The position numbers were made by a program, and so were the translations under genes. From Clostridia bacterium (lineage in GTDB: Bacteria > Bacillota > Clostridia > Oscillospirales > CAG-272): a stretch of DNA of 42,344 nt. Of the stretch, positions 19,013 through 26,658 are shown piece after piece (position 1 is the stretch's first letter; each line of letters starts with the position of its first letter). The stretch spans positions 1 through 42,344 of the forward strand of contig JAFOEU010000006.1 in assembly GCA_017387685.1 (NCBI GenBank), written 5' to 3'. Under the pieces are notes generated by a model. That model did no database searches and was not told the origin of the DNA. It was given only the letters and a program-made list of their open reading frames with translations.

Positions 19013-20302
19013 TTAAGGCTTTTTAAGGTATTTCATCGGATCGACCTTTTCACCGTTGATGCGTACCTCAAAGTGAAGATGGTTGCCCGTGCTTGTTCCG
19101 GTTGTGCCGATAGCGGCAATAACCTGACCCTGCTCAACATATTCACCCGCTTTGACGTAAAGCTTGGATGCATGGGCATAAAGCGTGTTATAGCCGTTGC
19201 CATGGTCGAGCAGTATGTAGTTTCCGTAAGACGAATGGTACTTGGCGATAAGTACCTTGCCCGCCTTGGAAGCGTAGATATCTGTTCCGCGGTAAGCGGG
19301 GATATCAATACCGTAATGGAATTTATTATTGTATCCGAGGGAGCTGATAGTGCGGTATCCCCAATCGTATGAAAGAGTATTAAACGAAAGCGGCACCGGC
19401 CAAAGGTATGACTGCTTACGGATAGCTTCCGCGAGAGCCTCCTGACGCTTGCGCTCTTCCTCCTTTTCTTTTGCGATCGCAATTTCTTCACGACGCTTAT
19501 TCTCTTCAGCGATAGCGGCTGCTACCTCTGCCTCAAAATCGGCGTCAAGAAGCGCCGAAAGGCTTTCATATTCGCCTTTTTCGCCCGTCAGCCTTTCTAT
19601 CTCGGCTTCGATCTGCGCGAGCTGTGCTTCGTTTTCAAGCTTCCACTGCGCAAGCTCCGCTTGCTTTGCCTCAAGCGCTGCAATAGCCTCGTCCTGAGCC
19701 TCGGAGTCCTTTACGAACTGACGGTATTTTGCATCAAGAAGATACTTTTGAGCAGACAGCGTATTCATAAGATTATCGCTGTATCTCATCAGGGAGCTTA
19801 CTCTATCTATTCTCGCCAAAAGATCTGTAAAGCTTTCAGCTCCGAGCAAGATTTCCAAAAAGTTTGCTGTTCCTTCCTCGTAGGTCATACGAAGAATACC
19901 AAGAAAGGTTTCGTACTCTCGGTCGTATTCAATCTGAATCTCCGCAATTTCCTTGCCGACGCGCTCGATCTCGTTGTCGTAATAAAGCTTTGCTTTTTCA
20001 AGATCCTTGAGCTGGTCGTTATATATGGCTTCAGCCTGGAGATACATTTTTCTGGTTTCGTCTGCGTTAGCCTGAAGCTTTTCGTTTTCCTTGAGATTCT
20101 TTTTGATCTCTTTGAGCATACTGTCATACTCATTGAGCTGCTCACGCATAGCCTCAAGGTCTTCGTCCTTGACGTCGTTATAATCGGCTTTATCGTAATA
20201 GACGGAATTTACCGAAAAGGGGATCGCGGATACGAGCAAAACAAGCGACAAAAATATTGTCAAACAGCGAAAAGCCGCTTTTTTTGTTTCGTTTATTATC
20301 AT
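19013..20302 (-). CDS. M23 peptidase with N-terminal coiled coil (FtsEX-linked cell-wall hydrolase)
   Basis: 429 residues. A signal or membrane anchor at about 11-33 is followed by a long coiled coil (about 40-295; E, K, A and Q rich) and a C-terminal LytM/M23 endopeptidase. Zinc ligands H329 and D333 (HYGID) and H410 (HLH), and the catalytic H377 (LYAHAS), are all present, so it should be active on peptidoglycan cross-links. This is the EnvC/PcsB/RipC-like design in which FtsX grips the coiled coil and FtsE ATP hydrolysis triggers the enzyme. ftsX ends 20 bases upstream, on the same transcript. All four active-site residues are kept, unlike in EnvC, which is a degenerate activator. Confidence 0.93.
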   Translation of the reverse strand: MIINETKKAAFRCLTIFLSLVLLVSAIPFSVNSVYYDKADYNDVKDEDLEAMREQLNEYDSMLKEIKKNLKENEKLQANADETRKMYLQAEAIYNDQLKDLEKAKLYYDNEIERVGKEIAEIQIEYDREYETFLGILRMTYEEGTANFLEILLGAESFTDLLARIDRVSSLMRYSDNLMNTLSAQKYLLDAKYRQFVKDSEAQDEAIAALEAKQAELAQWKLENEAQLAQIEAEIERLTGEKGEYESLSALLDADFEAEVAAAIAEENKRREEIAIAKEKEEERKRQEALAEAIRKQSYLWPVPLSFNTLSYDWGYRTISSLGYNNKFHYGIDIPAYRGTDIYASKAGKVLIAKYHSSYGNYILLDHGNGYNTLYAHASKLYVKAGEYVEQGQVIAAIGTTGTSTGNHLHFEVRINGEKVDPMKYLKKP

Positions 20303-20322
20303 TATTTTCTCCTGTATAGAGA

Positions 20323-21252
20323 TTAGTTGCTGAGGTTTTTGTAAAGTGATACGATACTTGCCACGCTACCCGTTACCGTTCCAAGCAGGATAAAGATCAA
20401 AAGGAGCTCTGTCTGCATATCGGAATAGGGCACGAGTGTGAACATATTAAGCAGCTGCGACGTTCCAACCTCCATCGAGTTGACAACGTAGGAATAAAGC
20501 CACATATCCGCAAAATATGCCAAAAGCGCAGAAACTACGCCTATCACAACGCCTTCAATCAGGAAGGGGGTAATAATATATAGCTTGGTGGCACCGATAA
20601 ATCGCATTATGCTGATCTCGGTTCTTCTGCCGTGAACAGCAAGCTTGACGGTATTGAAGATAACGAAAAGGCTTACTGCAAGCAAAAGTGCAAAGAACCA
20701 GGCAAAAACAAAGGATGCTCCGCTCTTGAAGTTTTCAATAGCAGCGGCATAATCAACGCGGTTGTTGACCTTCATAATGCCATCGATTCTGAGAAGATCG
20801 TATTCAAGCTTATTTGCACCTGCGGTGCTTTTATACGTTACAATGAAGGAATCTGCCAGAGGATTGTCGCCGCTTTGTTCAATCGAATCGAAAAGTGCAG
20901 CATAATCGGGATATGTTTCCTTCATAGATTCAAAGCCGCTTTCTTTTGATATGAAGTCAACGTAAGAAACGTTTTCAAGTGCTTTTATATCATCGGCTAT
21001 CACTTGAAGCTTTTCGGGGGTGACGTCGTAATCGGTAAATACCACGATCTCGTTGAGGAGACCGAGCTTTTCAATATTAACGTCGATATTTCTGATAAGA
21101 AGCCCAAATGCTCCAAGGAGAATCAAGCAAGATGAAAGAACAAGAACAGAGGCGAATCCCGTTACTCGATGTCTCCAAAGATTACGGAAGGCATCAAACA
21201 GCAGGTAAAGAGGATTATAAAAATGAACGGAGCGCTTGGGTGAATTATTCAT
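20323..21252 (-). CDS. ftsX: Cell-division ABC transporter-like permease FtsX
   Basis: 309 residues. A cytoplasmic N-terminus precedes the first membrane helix (about 27-50), a large outside loop (about 52-175, containing KLQVIADDIKALENVSYVDFIS and ESMKETYPDY), and three further helices (about 180-205, 225-250 and 280-300). The fold is the MacB/FtsX type. It passes the ATPase signal of FtsE to a cell-wall hydrolase outside. The start codon overlaps the end of ftsE by 8 bases, and the M23 hydrolase gene follows. Confidence 0.95.
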   Translation of the reverse strand: MNNSPKRSVHFYNPLYLLFDAFRNLWRHRVTGFASVLVLSSCLILLGAFGLLIRNIDVNIEKLGLLNEIVVFTDYDVTPEKLQVIADDIKALENVSYVDFISKESGFESMKETYPDYAALFDSIEQSGDNPLADSFIVTYKSTAGANKLEYDLLRIDGIMKVNNRVDYAAAIENFKSGASFVFAWFFALLLAVSLFVIFNTVKLAVHGRRTEISIMRFIGATKLYIITPFLIEGVVIGVVSALLAYFADMWLYSYVVNSMEVGTSQLLNMFTLVPYSDMQTELLLIFILLGTVTGSVASIVSLYKNLSN

Positions 21253-21958
21253 TGTTCATACCTCCAAGCACTGCATTTTCCGAATCTTCGCCGGAGAGGC
21301 TTATATCCGAATCAAGCTTACCGCCCTCAAGACGGATAACTCTATGTCCGTAGCGGGCAACAAGCCCCAGATCGTGAGTGACCACGATAACCGTTTTGCC
21401 AAGAAGGGTATTGATCCTCATAAGCAAATTCATTATTTCAATGCTCATCTCGGGGTCAATGTTACCGGTGGGCTCGTCAGCTATAATGATATCGGGGTTA
21501 TTGGCGATCGCACGCGCGAGAGCCACTCTCTGCTGCTCGCCACCTGAAAGCTCGCTTGGAAAATGCTTCGCCTTATCCTCGATCGCAACTGTACGCAGCA
21601 GCGCAGGCACGCGATTGCGTATTTCTCTTCCCGGCGTACCTACAGCGCGCATAATGCAAGCAATATTTTCGTATGCGGTTTTATCCTTAAAAAGCCTGAA
21701 ATCCTGAAAGACCATACCAAGCTTGCGTCTGTAATGCGGAATATTACGGGCAGAAAGCTCCGTAACGTCTATGCCGTCAACGAGTATCTGTCCCTCCGTA
21801 ACCTTTTCCTCACGGAGGAGCAGCTTCGTCATTGTGGTCTTTCCCGCACCCGAATGTCCTACGATGAATACGAACTCGCCGTTGTCAATATGAAAGCTGA
21901 CATTTGAGAGTGCCGCAGTATCGCTGTATTCTTTGGTAACGTTAATAAAGTCTATCAT
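21245..21958 (-). CDS. ftsE: Cell-division ATP-binding protein FtsE
   Basis: ABC ATPase of 237 residues that drives FtsX. It has Walker A GHSGAGKTT, the Q-loop GMVFQDFRL, signature LSGGEQQRVALARA, Walker B IIIADEPTGN and the switch histidine in VVTHD. The C-terminus continues about 15 residues beyond the usual end (DISLSGEDSENAVLGG). It starts 6 bases after the PucR/CdaR-like regulator gene, so the regulator leads the operon. It overlaps ftsX. Confidence 0.96.
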   Translation of the reverse strand: MIDFINVTKEYSDTAALSNVSFHIDNGEFVFIVGHSGAGKTTMTKLLLREEKVTEGQILVDGIDVTELSARNIPHYRRKLGMVFQDFRLFKDKTAYENIACIMRAVGTPGREIRNRVPALLRTVAIEDKAKHFPSELSGGEQQRVALARAIANNPDIIIADEPTGNIDPEMSIEIMNLLMRINTLLGKTVIVVTHDLGLVARYGHRVIRLEGGKLDSDISLSGEDSENAVLGGMNNE

Positions 21959-21964
21959 TGCAGT

Positions 21965-23056
21965 TTAATACTTGATACCCTTGGTAGACATATATTTCTT
22001 TACCATAAGAGCAACCTTAAAGGTGATCGCATGCTCGAGCTCGCGAAGATCAAGTCCCGTAAGCTTGCGGATCTTTTCAAGACGGTAAACGAGAGTGTTT
22101 CTGTGAACGAAGAGCTTTCTCGAGGTCTCAGATACGTTGAGGTTGTTCTCGAAGAAGCACTGAATGGTCATAAGAGTTTCCTGATCGAGAGACTCAAGGC
22201 TTCCCTTCTTGAATACCTCGTGGAGGAACATCTCGCAGAGGGTGGAGGGGAGCTGATAGATAAGTCTGCCGATGCCGAGATTTTCATAGCTGATGATATT
22301 CTTTTCTGTTTCGAATACCTTTCCTACCTCGATAGCGACCTGTGCCTCCTTGTATGCACCCGCGAGATCCTTGAGAGTCTCAACGATGGTGGAGATACCG
22401 ATGGTAACCTTGGTATAGAACTCGGTATTGAGAGTATCAGCTATCTTCTGCGCGATCTTTTCCATATCGCGAGCCTCCGTTCCGGGCTTTACGTCCTTTA
22501 CGAGAACTATATCGCGCTCACCGACACTGATGATATACTCGTGTGTCTTATCGGGGAACATATTCTGGAGCATTTCGTAAGGGAGCATATCCGCTTTACC
22601 GAGGAACTTGATAAGAAATACCACGCGGTGCTCGTCGGTATTAAAATGGAGCTCCTTTGCCTTGATATAAATATCACTGGGCAAAATATTGTCCATAATA
22701 ATATTTTTTATAAAAGAACGCTTATCGTACTTCTCGTCGTAAAGATTCTTGATGTTGGAAAGCGAAACTGCAAGCATCTTGGAGAGCACGTCTGCCATCT
22801 TATCCTCGCCCTCAACGAAGACAAGATATTCGGTCTTCACTCCGTAGCCGATCGAACGGTATGTATATCCGCCCTTGCAAAACGACTCGAGAGAAGACGC
22901 GTAGATCATACCGTCACGTGCTGCGGCTCTGGACTCACCGATCTTCACAAGCTCGGAGCAAGAAATAATAATGCCGTTTTCGTCGATAACGCCGATAGTA
23001 CGGTCAACGCTATCCTTCATCTGATGAATTACGCCTTGAAACAGTCTGTTAGACAT
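21965..23056 (-). CDS. PucR/CdaR-like transcriptional regulator heading the ftsEX operon
   Basis: 363 residues. The N-terminal half (MSNRLFQGVIHQMKDSVDRTIGVIDENG in part) resembles the sensor region of sugar-diacid regulators; the middle (about 130-250, with VTIGIS and LAGAYKEAQVAIEVG) resembles the GGDEF-like domain of the CdaR family; the C-terminus (NLNVSETSRKLFVHRNTLVYRLEKI) is the PucR-type helix-turn-helix. The N-terminus ends in no clear binding site I can name. It is the first of seven genes, 6 bases before ftsE. The signal is unknown, but a role in controlling wall turnover is suggested by place. The ATG at 23056 has only a poor ribosome site close by; AGAAAGGA is 14 bases away. Confidence 0.85.
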   Translation of the reverse strand: MSNRLFQGVIHQMKDSVDRTIGVIDENGIIISCSELVKIGESRAAARDGMIYASSLESFCKGGYTYRSIGYGVKTEYLVFVEGEDKMADVLSKMLAVSLSNIKNLYDEKYDKRSFIKNIIMDNILPSDIYIKAKELHFNTDEHRVVFLIKFLGKADMLPYEMLQNMFPDKTHEYIISVGERDIVLVKDVKPGTEARDMEKIAQKIADTLNTEFYTKVTIGISTIVETLKDLAGAYKEAQVAIEVGKVFETEKNIISYENLGIGRLIYQLPSTLCEMFLHEVFKKGSLESLDQETLMTIQCFFENNLNVSETSRKLFVHRNTLVYRLEKIRKLTGLDLRELEHAITFKVALMVKKYMSTKGIKY

Positions 23057-23079
23057 CCTTAATAATCCAATCCTTTCTG

Positions 23080-23098
23080 CAAAAGGCTAAGCCTTTTG
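23080..23098 (-). promoter_or_regulatory. Hairpin in the leader of the ftsEX operon
   Basis: CAAAAGGC and GCCTTTTG with a 3-base loop form a perfect 8-bp hairpin between the promoter and the first start codon. It lacks a T run in the minus direction, so it is not a terminator. It may be an operator or an RNA element. Confidence 0.4.
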
Positions 23099-23130
23099 TT
23101 TGGGTAGTAATTTTGTATATACTGTACTAT

Positions 23131-23159
23131 ATTTTACTATAATTTTTGTTAAATTTCAA
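23131..23159 (-). promoter_or_regulatory. Promoter of the cdaR-like/ftsEX/greA/lysS operon
   Basis: The minus strand reads TTGAAA (23159-23154), a 17-base spacer and TAAAAT (23136-23131), about 75 bases upstream of the regulator gene. Confidence 0.6.
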
Positions 23160-23222
23160 TAGGGTTTTGAATATTATTTCTAATTTTACCCCTGTTTTTT
23201 TGTAAATATTTCATAAACAAAC

Positions 23223-23250
23223 CAAAAAAGCCGCAAAAGGACGGCTTTTT
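23223..23250. terminator. Terminator after rsmE
   Basis: GCCG and CGGC with flanking A and T runs form a stem (23224-23233 with 23242-23250, loop of 8). The minus strand shows CGGCTTTTTTGG. It sits directly after the rsmE stop and before the next operon promoter. Confidence 0.75.
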
Positions 23251-23264
23251 CCTGTTTTTGTCAA

Positions 23265-24014
23265 TTATCTTAGTTCAAATTCAGAGGAAAGACACGCGAG
23301 CACGAAGGCTGCTGCGCTCTCGGTTCTGAGTATTCTTTTGCCGAGTCCGAGGAGCGAAAGACCTGCTTTTTCTGCTCTTTCAGCCTCTTCCGGGGAAAAA
23401 CCTCCCTCAGGTCCGACTACGATCGCAACTGTTTTCGGCGGGTTGGCGCGAAGTGCTTCAAGAGTTGCACCGAGCATTCTCTCGCCTTCTTTTTCATAGC
23501 AAAAGATCGCAAGGTCTGCCTTTGCGGCTTCGGCTATCATATCCGCGAACGAAATCGGCTCGGCAACTGCGGGAATGATTCCGCGTCCGCACTGCTTTGC
23601 CGCTTCGGCGGCTATACGGCGGCGGCGCTGTGATTTTGAGCCCTCCTTTTCGCCCTTCATACGGACGATACAGCGCGAGGATTCAAATGGTACTATATTG
23701 CTGACGCCGAATTCAACCGACTTCTGAATGGCAACGTCAAGCCTTTCGCCCTTGACGAGTGCCTGATAAAGAGTCGCGCGGTAAGGCGGCTCGGCAGGGC
23801 ACGGGCGAGAGATCTCTATATCGCAATCCACGCGATCGTCGCGGATCTTGGTGAGGTTGCACTCATAGTCCATTCCCTCCCCGTCGCAAACTGTGAGAGC
23901 ATCACCGACAGCCATACGAAGCGATCGAGCTATATGAAACGCATCCTCTCCGAGTATGGAGATTGAGCGTTCTTCTTCATTTATATTCTCTTTTGACACG
24001 AAAAAGCGGGGCAT
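23265..24014 (-). CDS. rsmE: 16S rRNA (uracil-1498-N3)-methyltransferase RsmE
   Basis: Methylates U1498 of 16S rRNA in the decoding centre. 249 residues. The N-terminal PUA-like part (MPRFFV....GEDAFHIARSLRMAVGD) is followed by a SPOUT knot domain with KGERLDVAIQKSVEFGVSNIVPFESSRC, VGPEGGFSPEE and LGKRILRTESAA, the SAM-binding knot. It is transcribed alone from a perfect consensus promoter and ended by a terminator. ATG 24014 is preceded by GGGAGGTC. Confidence 0.95.
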   Translation of the reverse strand: MPRFFVSKENINEEERSISILGEDAFHIARSLRMAVGDALTVCDGEGMDYECNLTKIRDDRVDCDIEISRPCPAEPPYRATLYQALVKGERLDVAIQKSVEFGVSNIVPFESSRCIVRMKGEKEGSKSQRRRRIAAEAAKQCGRGIIPAVAEPISFADMIAEAAKADLAIFCYEKEGERMLGATLEALRANPPKTVAIVVGPEGGFSPEEAERAEKAGLSLLGLGKRILRTESAAAFVLACLSSEFELR

Positions 24015-24045
24015 ATCAAGACCTCCCGATAAAATTAGCGTAAAT

Positions 24046-24074
24046 ATTATATATTATTTAGAGTTACATGTCAA
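24046..24074 (-). promoter_or_regulatory. Promoter of rsmE, perfect consensus
   Basis: TTGACA (24074-24069), a 17-base spacer and TATAAT (24051-24046), an exact housekeeping consensus 32 bases upstream of the start codon. Confidence 0.85.
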
Positions 24075-24112
24075 TTACGATATTGTGAATAATTACATTA
24101 TAAAGAAAAAAG

Positions 24113-24146
24113 TGCACCGATATGCGCTTTTTTGCGTATCGGTGCA
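24113..24146 (-). terminator. Terminator of the amino-acid ABC transporter operon
   Basis: A 10-bp perfect stem, TGCACCGATA with TATCGGTGCA (24113-24122 and 24137-24146), is extended by further pairs and followed by TTTTTTC on the minus strand. It lies 9 bases after the ATPase gene stop. Confidence 0.85.
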
Positions 24147-24154
24147 AATATATT

Positions 24155-24901
24155 TTAGAGAATACTGTCGAGAAACTGCTTGGTTCTGGGGTTTTGGGGT
24201 GCGGTGAAGATCTCCTCGGGAGTTCCCTCCTCCGCGATCTTGCCGTCGCACATAAAGATAACTCTGTCAGCAACCTCGCGGGCAAATCCCATTTCGTGAG
24301 TAACTACAACCATCGTCATTCCCTCGTCCGCAAGCTGCTTCATAAGCTCGAGAACCTCGCCGACCATCTCGGGGTCGAGGGCAGAGGTCGGCTCGTCGAA
24401 GAGCATTACGTCGGGCTCCATGCAGAGCGCGCGAACGATCGCAATTCTCTGCTTCTGACCGCCCGAAAGCTGGCTCGGGTAGGCATCGGCTCTGTTTTCA
24501 AGTCCTACGCGGCGGAGAAGCTCCATCGCCTTCGCCTCTGCCTCCTCACGAGTCTTCCCCAGAAGCTTCATCGGAGCGAGCGTCATATTGCCGAGAACGG
24601 TCATATGCGGGAAGAGATTGAAGTGCTGGAACACCATTCCCATCTTCTGACGGTGAACATTGATATCAACGTTCTTATCGGCAATATCTACTCCGTTGAA
24701 GATGATAGAGCCGTCGGTGGGCAGTTCAAGAAGATTGAGAGAGCGCAGATAGGTCGATTTGCCGCTTCCCGAAGGACCGATGATAACAACCACCTCGCCG
24801 CGGGAGATAGAAAGATCAACGTTGTCGATAGCCTTGATAGACTCTCCGTTATAGTACTTTTTAAGACCGATGGTCTGAATTATAGCGGAATTATCTCTCA
24901 T
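24155..24901 (-). CDS. glnQ: Polar amino-acid ABC transporter, ATP-binding protein
   Basis: 248 residues, GlnQ/HisP class. Walker [11 protein letters not shown]-loop [11 protein letters not shown], signature [15 protein letters not shown], Walker [13 protein letters not shown] and the switch [15 protein letters not shown] are all present; the last is characteristic of polar amino-acid uptake ATPases. It is the last gene of a binding protein-permease-ATPase unit and overlaps the permease gene by 11 bases. Whether glutamine, cystine or another amino acid is carried cannot be told. Confidence 0.95.
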   Translation of the reverse strand: MRDNSAIIQTIGLKKYYNGESIKAIDNVDLSISRGEVVVIIGPSGSGKSTYLRSLNLLELPTDGSIIFNGVDIADKNVDINVHRQKMGMVFQHFNLFPHMTVLGNMTLAPMKLLGKTREEAEAKAMELLRRVGLENRADAYPSQLSGGQKQRIAIVRALCMEPDVMLFDEPTSALDPEMVGEVLELMKQLADEGMTMVVVTHEMGFAREVADRVIFMCDGKIAEEGTPEEIFTAPQNPRTKQFLDSIL

Positions 24902-25625
24902 TTTTGCGCAACCTCCTCTCGAGGATCTTTACAAGCTGTGTAAGTACAACGACGACCACAAGGTAGATAAGTGCTACCGCGATAAGGGGCATAAACGCGG
25001 AGAAGGTACGTCCGCGGATAAGCTCTCCCGCCTTGGTAAGGTCCATAATTCCAACGTAGCCCGCAACCGAGGTCTCCTTGAGAAGAACGATGAACTCGTT
25101 ACAAAGGGTCGGGAGAACAGCCTTGATGACCTGAGGAATTATGATATACATCATCGTCTGAAAATAGTTGAAGCCGAGCGATCTGCCTGCCTCGAACTGT
25201 CCGTGATCGATAGCCATAATACCGCCTCGGAAGATCTCGGCAACGTACGCGCCGGAGTTAAGACCGAACGCGAAGATCGCGATGCCGATACCGTTTCTCG
25301 ACGAGGAGAAGATGATGAAGTACGAAATCAGCAGCTGAACGACTACGGGAGTGCCTCTGATAACGGTCAGATACACGTTCGCAAGGGCGTTGATGCACCA
25401 CTGAAAATAGTAGAAGAATCCGCCGCGTCTGCGGTATACCTCGCGATTCTTATCAAAGGTCGAGCGAATGGAAGCAACGATAATACCGATCACAACGCCG
25501 ATAATAAGCGAAAAGAAGGTGATGATGAGGGTGTTTTTAAGACCGTCAACAAGCCACTTCCACATATTGCCGTCGACGAAATTCAAAATAAATTCGTCTT
25601 TAAAATCCTGAAAAAATTCTTTCAT
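24891..25625 (-). CDS. Polar amino-acid ABC transporter, permease
   Basis: About 244 residues from ATG 25625 (MKEFFQDF), chosen because AGGA lies 8 bases upstream. Two earlier in-frame ATG codons exist; the first (25676) lies inside a strong hairpin and the second (25652) has no good ribosome site. HisM/GlnP-type protein with about five membrane helices and the EAA loop [28 protein letters not shown] (in part). [12 protein letters not shown] is the usual family segment. It forms the membrane channel for the substrate delivered by the upstream lipoprotein. Confidence 0.92.
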   Translation of the reverse strand: MKEFFQDFKDEFILNFVDGNMWKWLVDGLKNTLIITFFSLIIGVVIGIIVASIRSTFDKNREVYRRRGGFFYYFQWCINALANVYLTVIRGTPVVVQLLISYFIIFSSSRNGIGIAIFAFGLNSGAYVAEIFRGGIMAIDHGQFEAGRSLGFNYFQTMMYIIIPQVIKAVLPTLCNEFIVLLKETSVAGYVGIMDLTKAGELIRGRTFSAFMPLIAVALIYLVVVVVLTQLVKILERRLRKNER

Positions 25626-25652
25626 TCCATTAATCCTATTAACGCTAAACAT

Positions 25653-25678
25653 GGGTGTTGCACCTAAGTGCAACACCC
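25653..25678 (-). promoter_or_regulatory. Hairpin between binding protein and permease genes
   Basis: A perfect 11-bp inverted repeat with a 4-base loop (25653-25663 and 25668-25678) without a clear T run. Placed just after the binding-protein gene, it probably protects that mRNA from 3' decay or partly stops transcription, giving more binding protein than permease. Confidence 0.6.
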
Positions 25679-25702
25679 GGTTATAGCTTTTATAAATCCC
25701 AA

Positions 25703-26539
25703 TCAGTTTCCGCTGGGAATGTACTTTTCGATGATCTTAGCGATGGTGCCGTCCTCGGTGAGTTCAGCAAGAGCCTTGTTGATCTGCTCGAGAAGAGCGG
25801 TGTTTTCCTTAGCTACGCAGATAGCGTAGTCCTCGATAGCGTACTCGTTGTCGCCTGCGAGAATGTGGATACCCTCGTTAGCTGCAACGAAGGACTTAGC
25901 GGGCTCGTTATCGATGATAACGCAGTCAACCTTGCCGGACTTGAGAGCTGCAACAGCCTCTGCACCGGTCTTGTAACGAATAACACGGTCGGTGGTCATA
26001 GTGCCATCCTCGGTTACGTCGCAAAGACCCCAACCGGTAACGTCGCTGGAAGAGTAGATATCACCGGTGGTATCCTGCTGAACGCCAACCTTGATATCGG
26101 GATTCTGAAGAGCGATGGGATCGCCGTTCTCGTCAAATACGAAGATGGAGTCGAGAGACTCGATTGCGGAGCCGTCAGCTACGATGATAACCTGAATACC
26201 GGTTGCGTAGGTGGTGGAGAAGTTTACGCTTTCAAGACGCTTCTCGGTAACGGTCATACCTGCCATACCGAAATCGTACTTGCCTTCCTGAACGCCGCCG
26301 ATGATGGAGCCGAACTCAACGTCAGCGATCTCGAGCTTCTTGCCGAGCTTTTCAGCGATAGCCTGTGCGATCTCAACGTCGATACCTGCGAAAGCATCGC
26401 CTTCCTTGAACTCATAGGGAGGGAATGCAGCGTTGGTAGCCATAACAAGTGTGTCGCCCTTCTTTTCACAAGAAGCGAATGCGATCATTGCGCCGCAGAT
26501 CATAACGAGAGCGAGCGCGAGGGAAATAATCTTTTTCAT
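25703..26539 (-). CDS. Polar amino-acid ABC transporter, substrate-binding lipoprotein
   Basis: 278 residues from ATG 26539, chosen for the KKIISLALALV signal and AAAGGA upstream; an ATG 18 bases earlier lacks a ribosome site. The lipobox FASC anchors it outside. The fold is the two-lobe SBP_bac_3 type: TNAAFPPYEFKEGDAFAGIDVEIA, GMAGMTVTEKRLESVNFSTTY (in parts) and GAEAVAALKSGKVDCVIIDNEPA. An extra loop (FVFDENGDPIALQNPD) and a WGLCDVTEDGTMTTDR stretch lengthen the second lobe. The ligand is probably a polar amino acid; which one is unknown. First gene of the operon. Confidence 0.93.
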   Translation of the reverse strand: MKKIISLALALVMICGAMIAFASCEKKGDTLVMATNAAFPPYEFKEGDAFAGIDVEIAQAIAEKLGKKLEIADVEFGSIIGGVQEGKYDFGMAGMTVTEKRLESVNFSTTYATGIQVIIVADGSAIESLDSIFVFDENGDPIALQNPDIKVGVQQDTTGDIYSSSDVTGWGLCDVTEDGTMTTDRVIRYKTGAEAVAALKSGKVDCVIIDNEPAKSFVAANEGIHILAGDNEYAIEDYAICVAKENTALLEQINKALAELTEDGTIAKIIEKYIPSGN

Positions 26540-26582
26540 GATAATAAATCCTTTCATAGTTGTTTTTAAGATTACGATGCAT

Positions 26583-26611
26583 ATTATACTGTATATTTAT
26601 GCAAATGTCAA
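26583..26611 (-). promoter_or_regulatory. Promoter of the amino-acid ABC operon, perfect consensus
   Basis: TTGACA (26611-26606), a 17-base spacer and TATAAT (26588-26583) on the minus strand. No clear terminator separates it from uvrA upstream, so some read-through from uvrBA is possible. Confidence 0.85.
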
Positions 26612-26658
26612 GTCTTTTTTCAAATTTCGTTGAAAATGACAACTATTTGCTTGAATAT

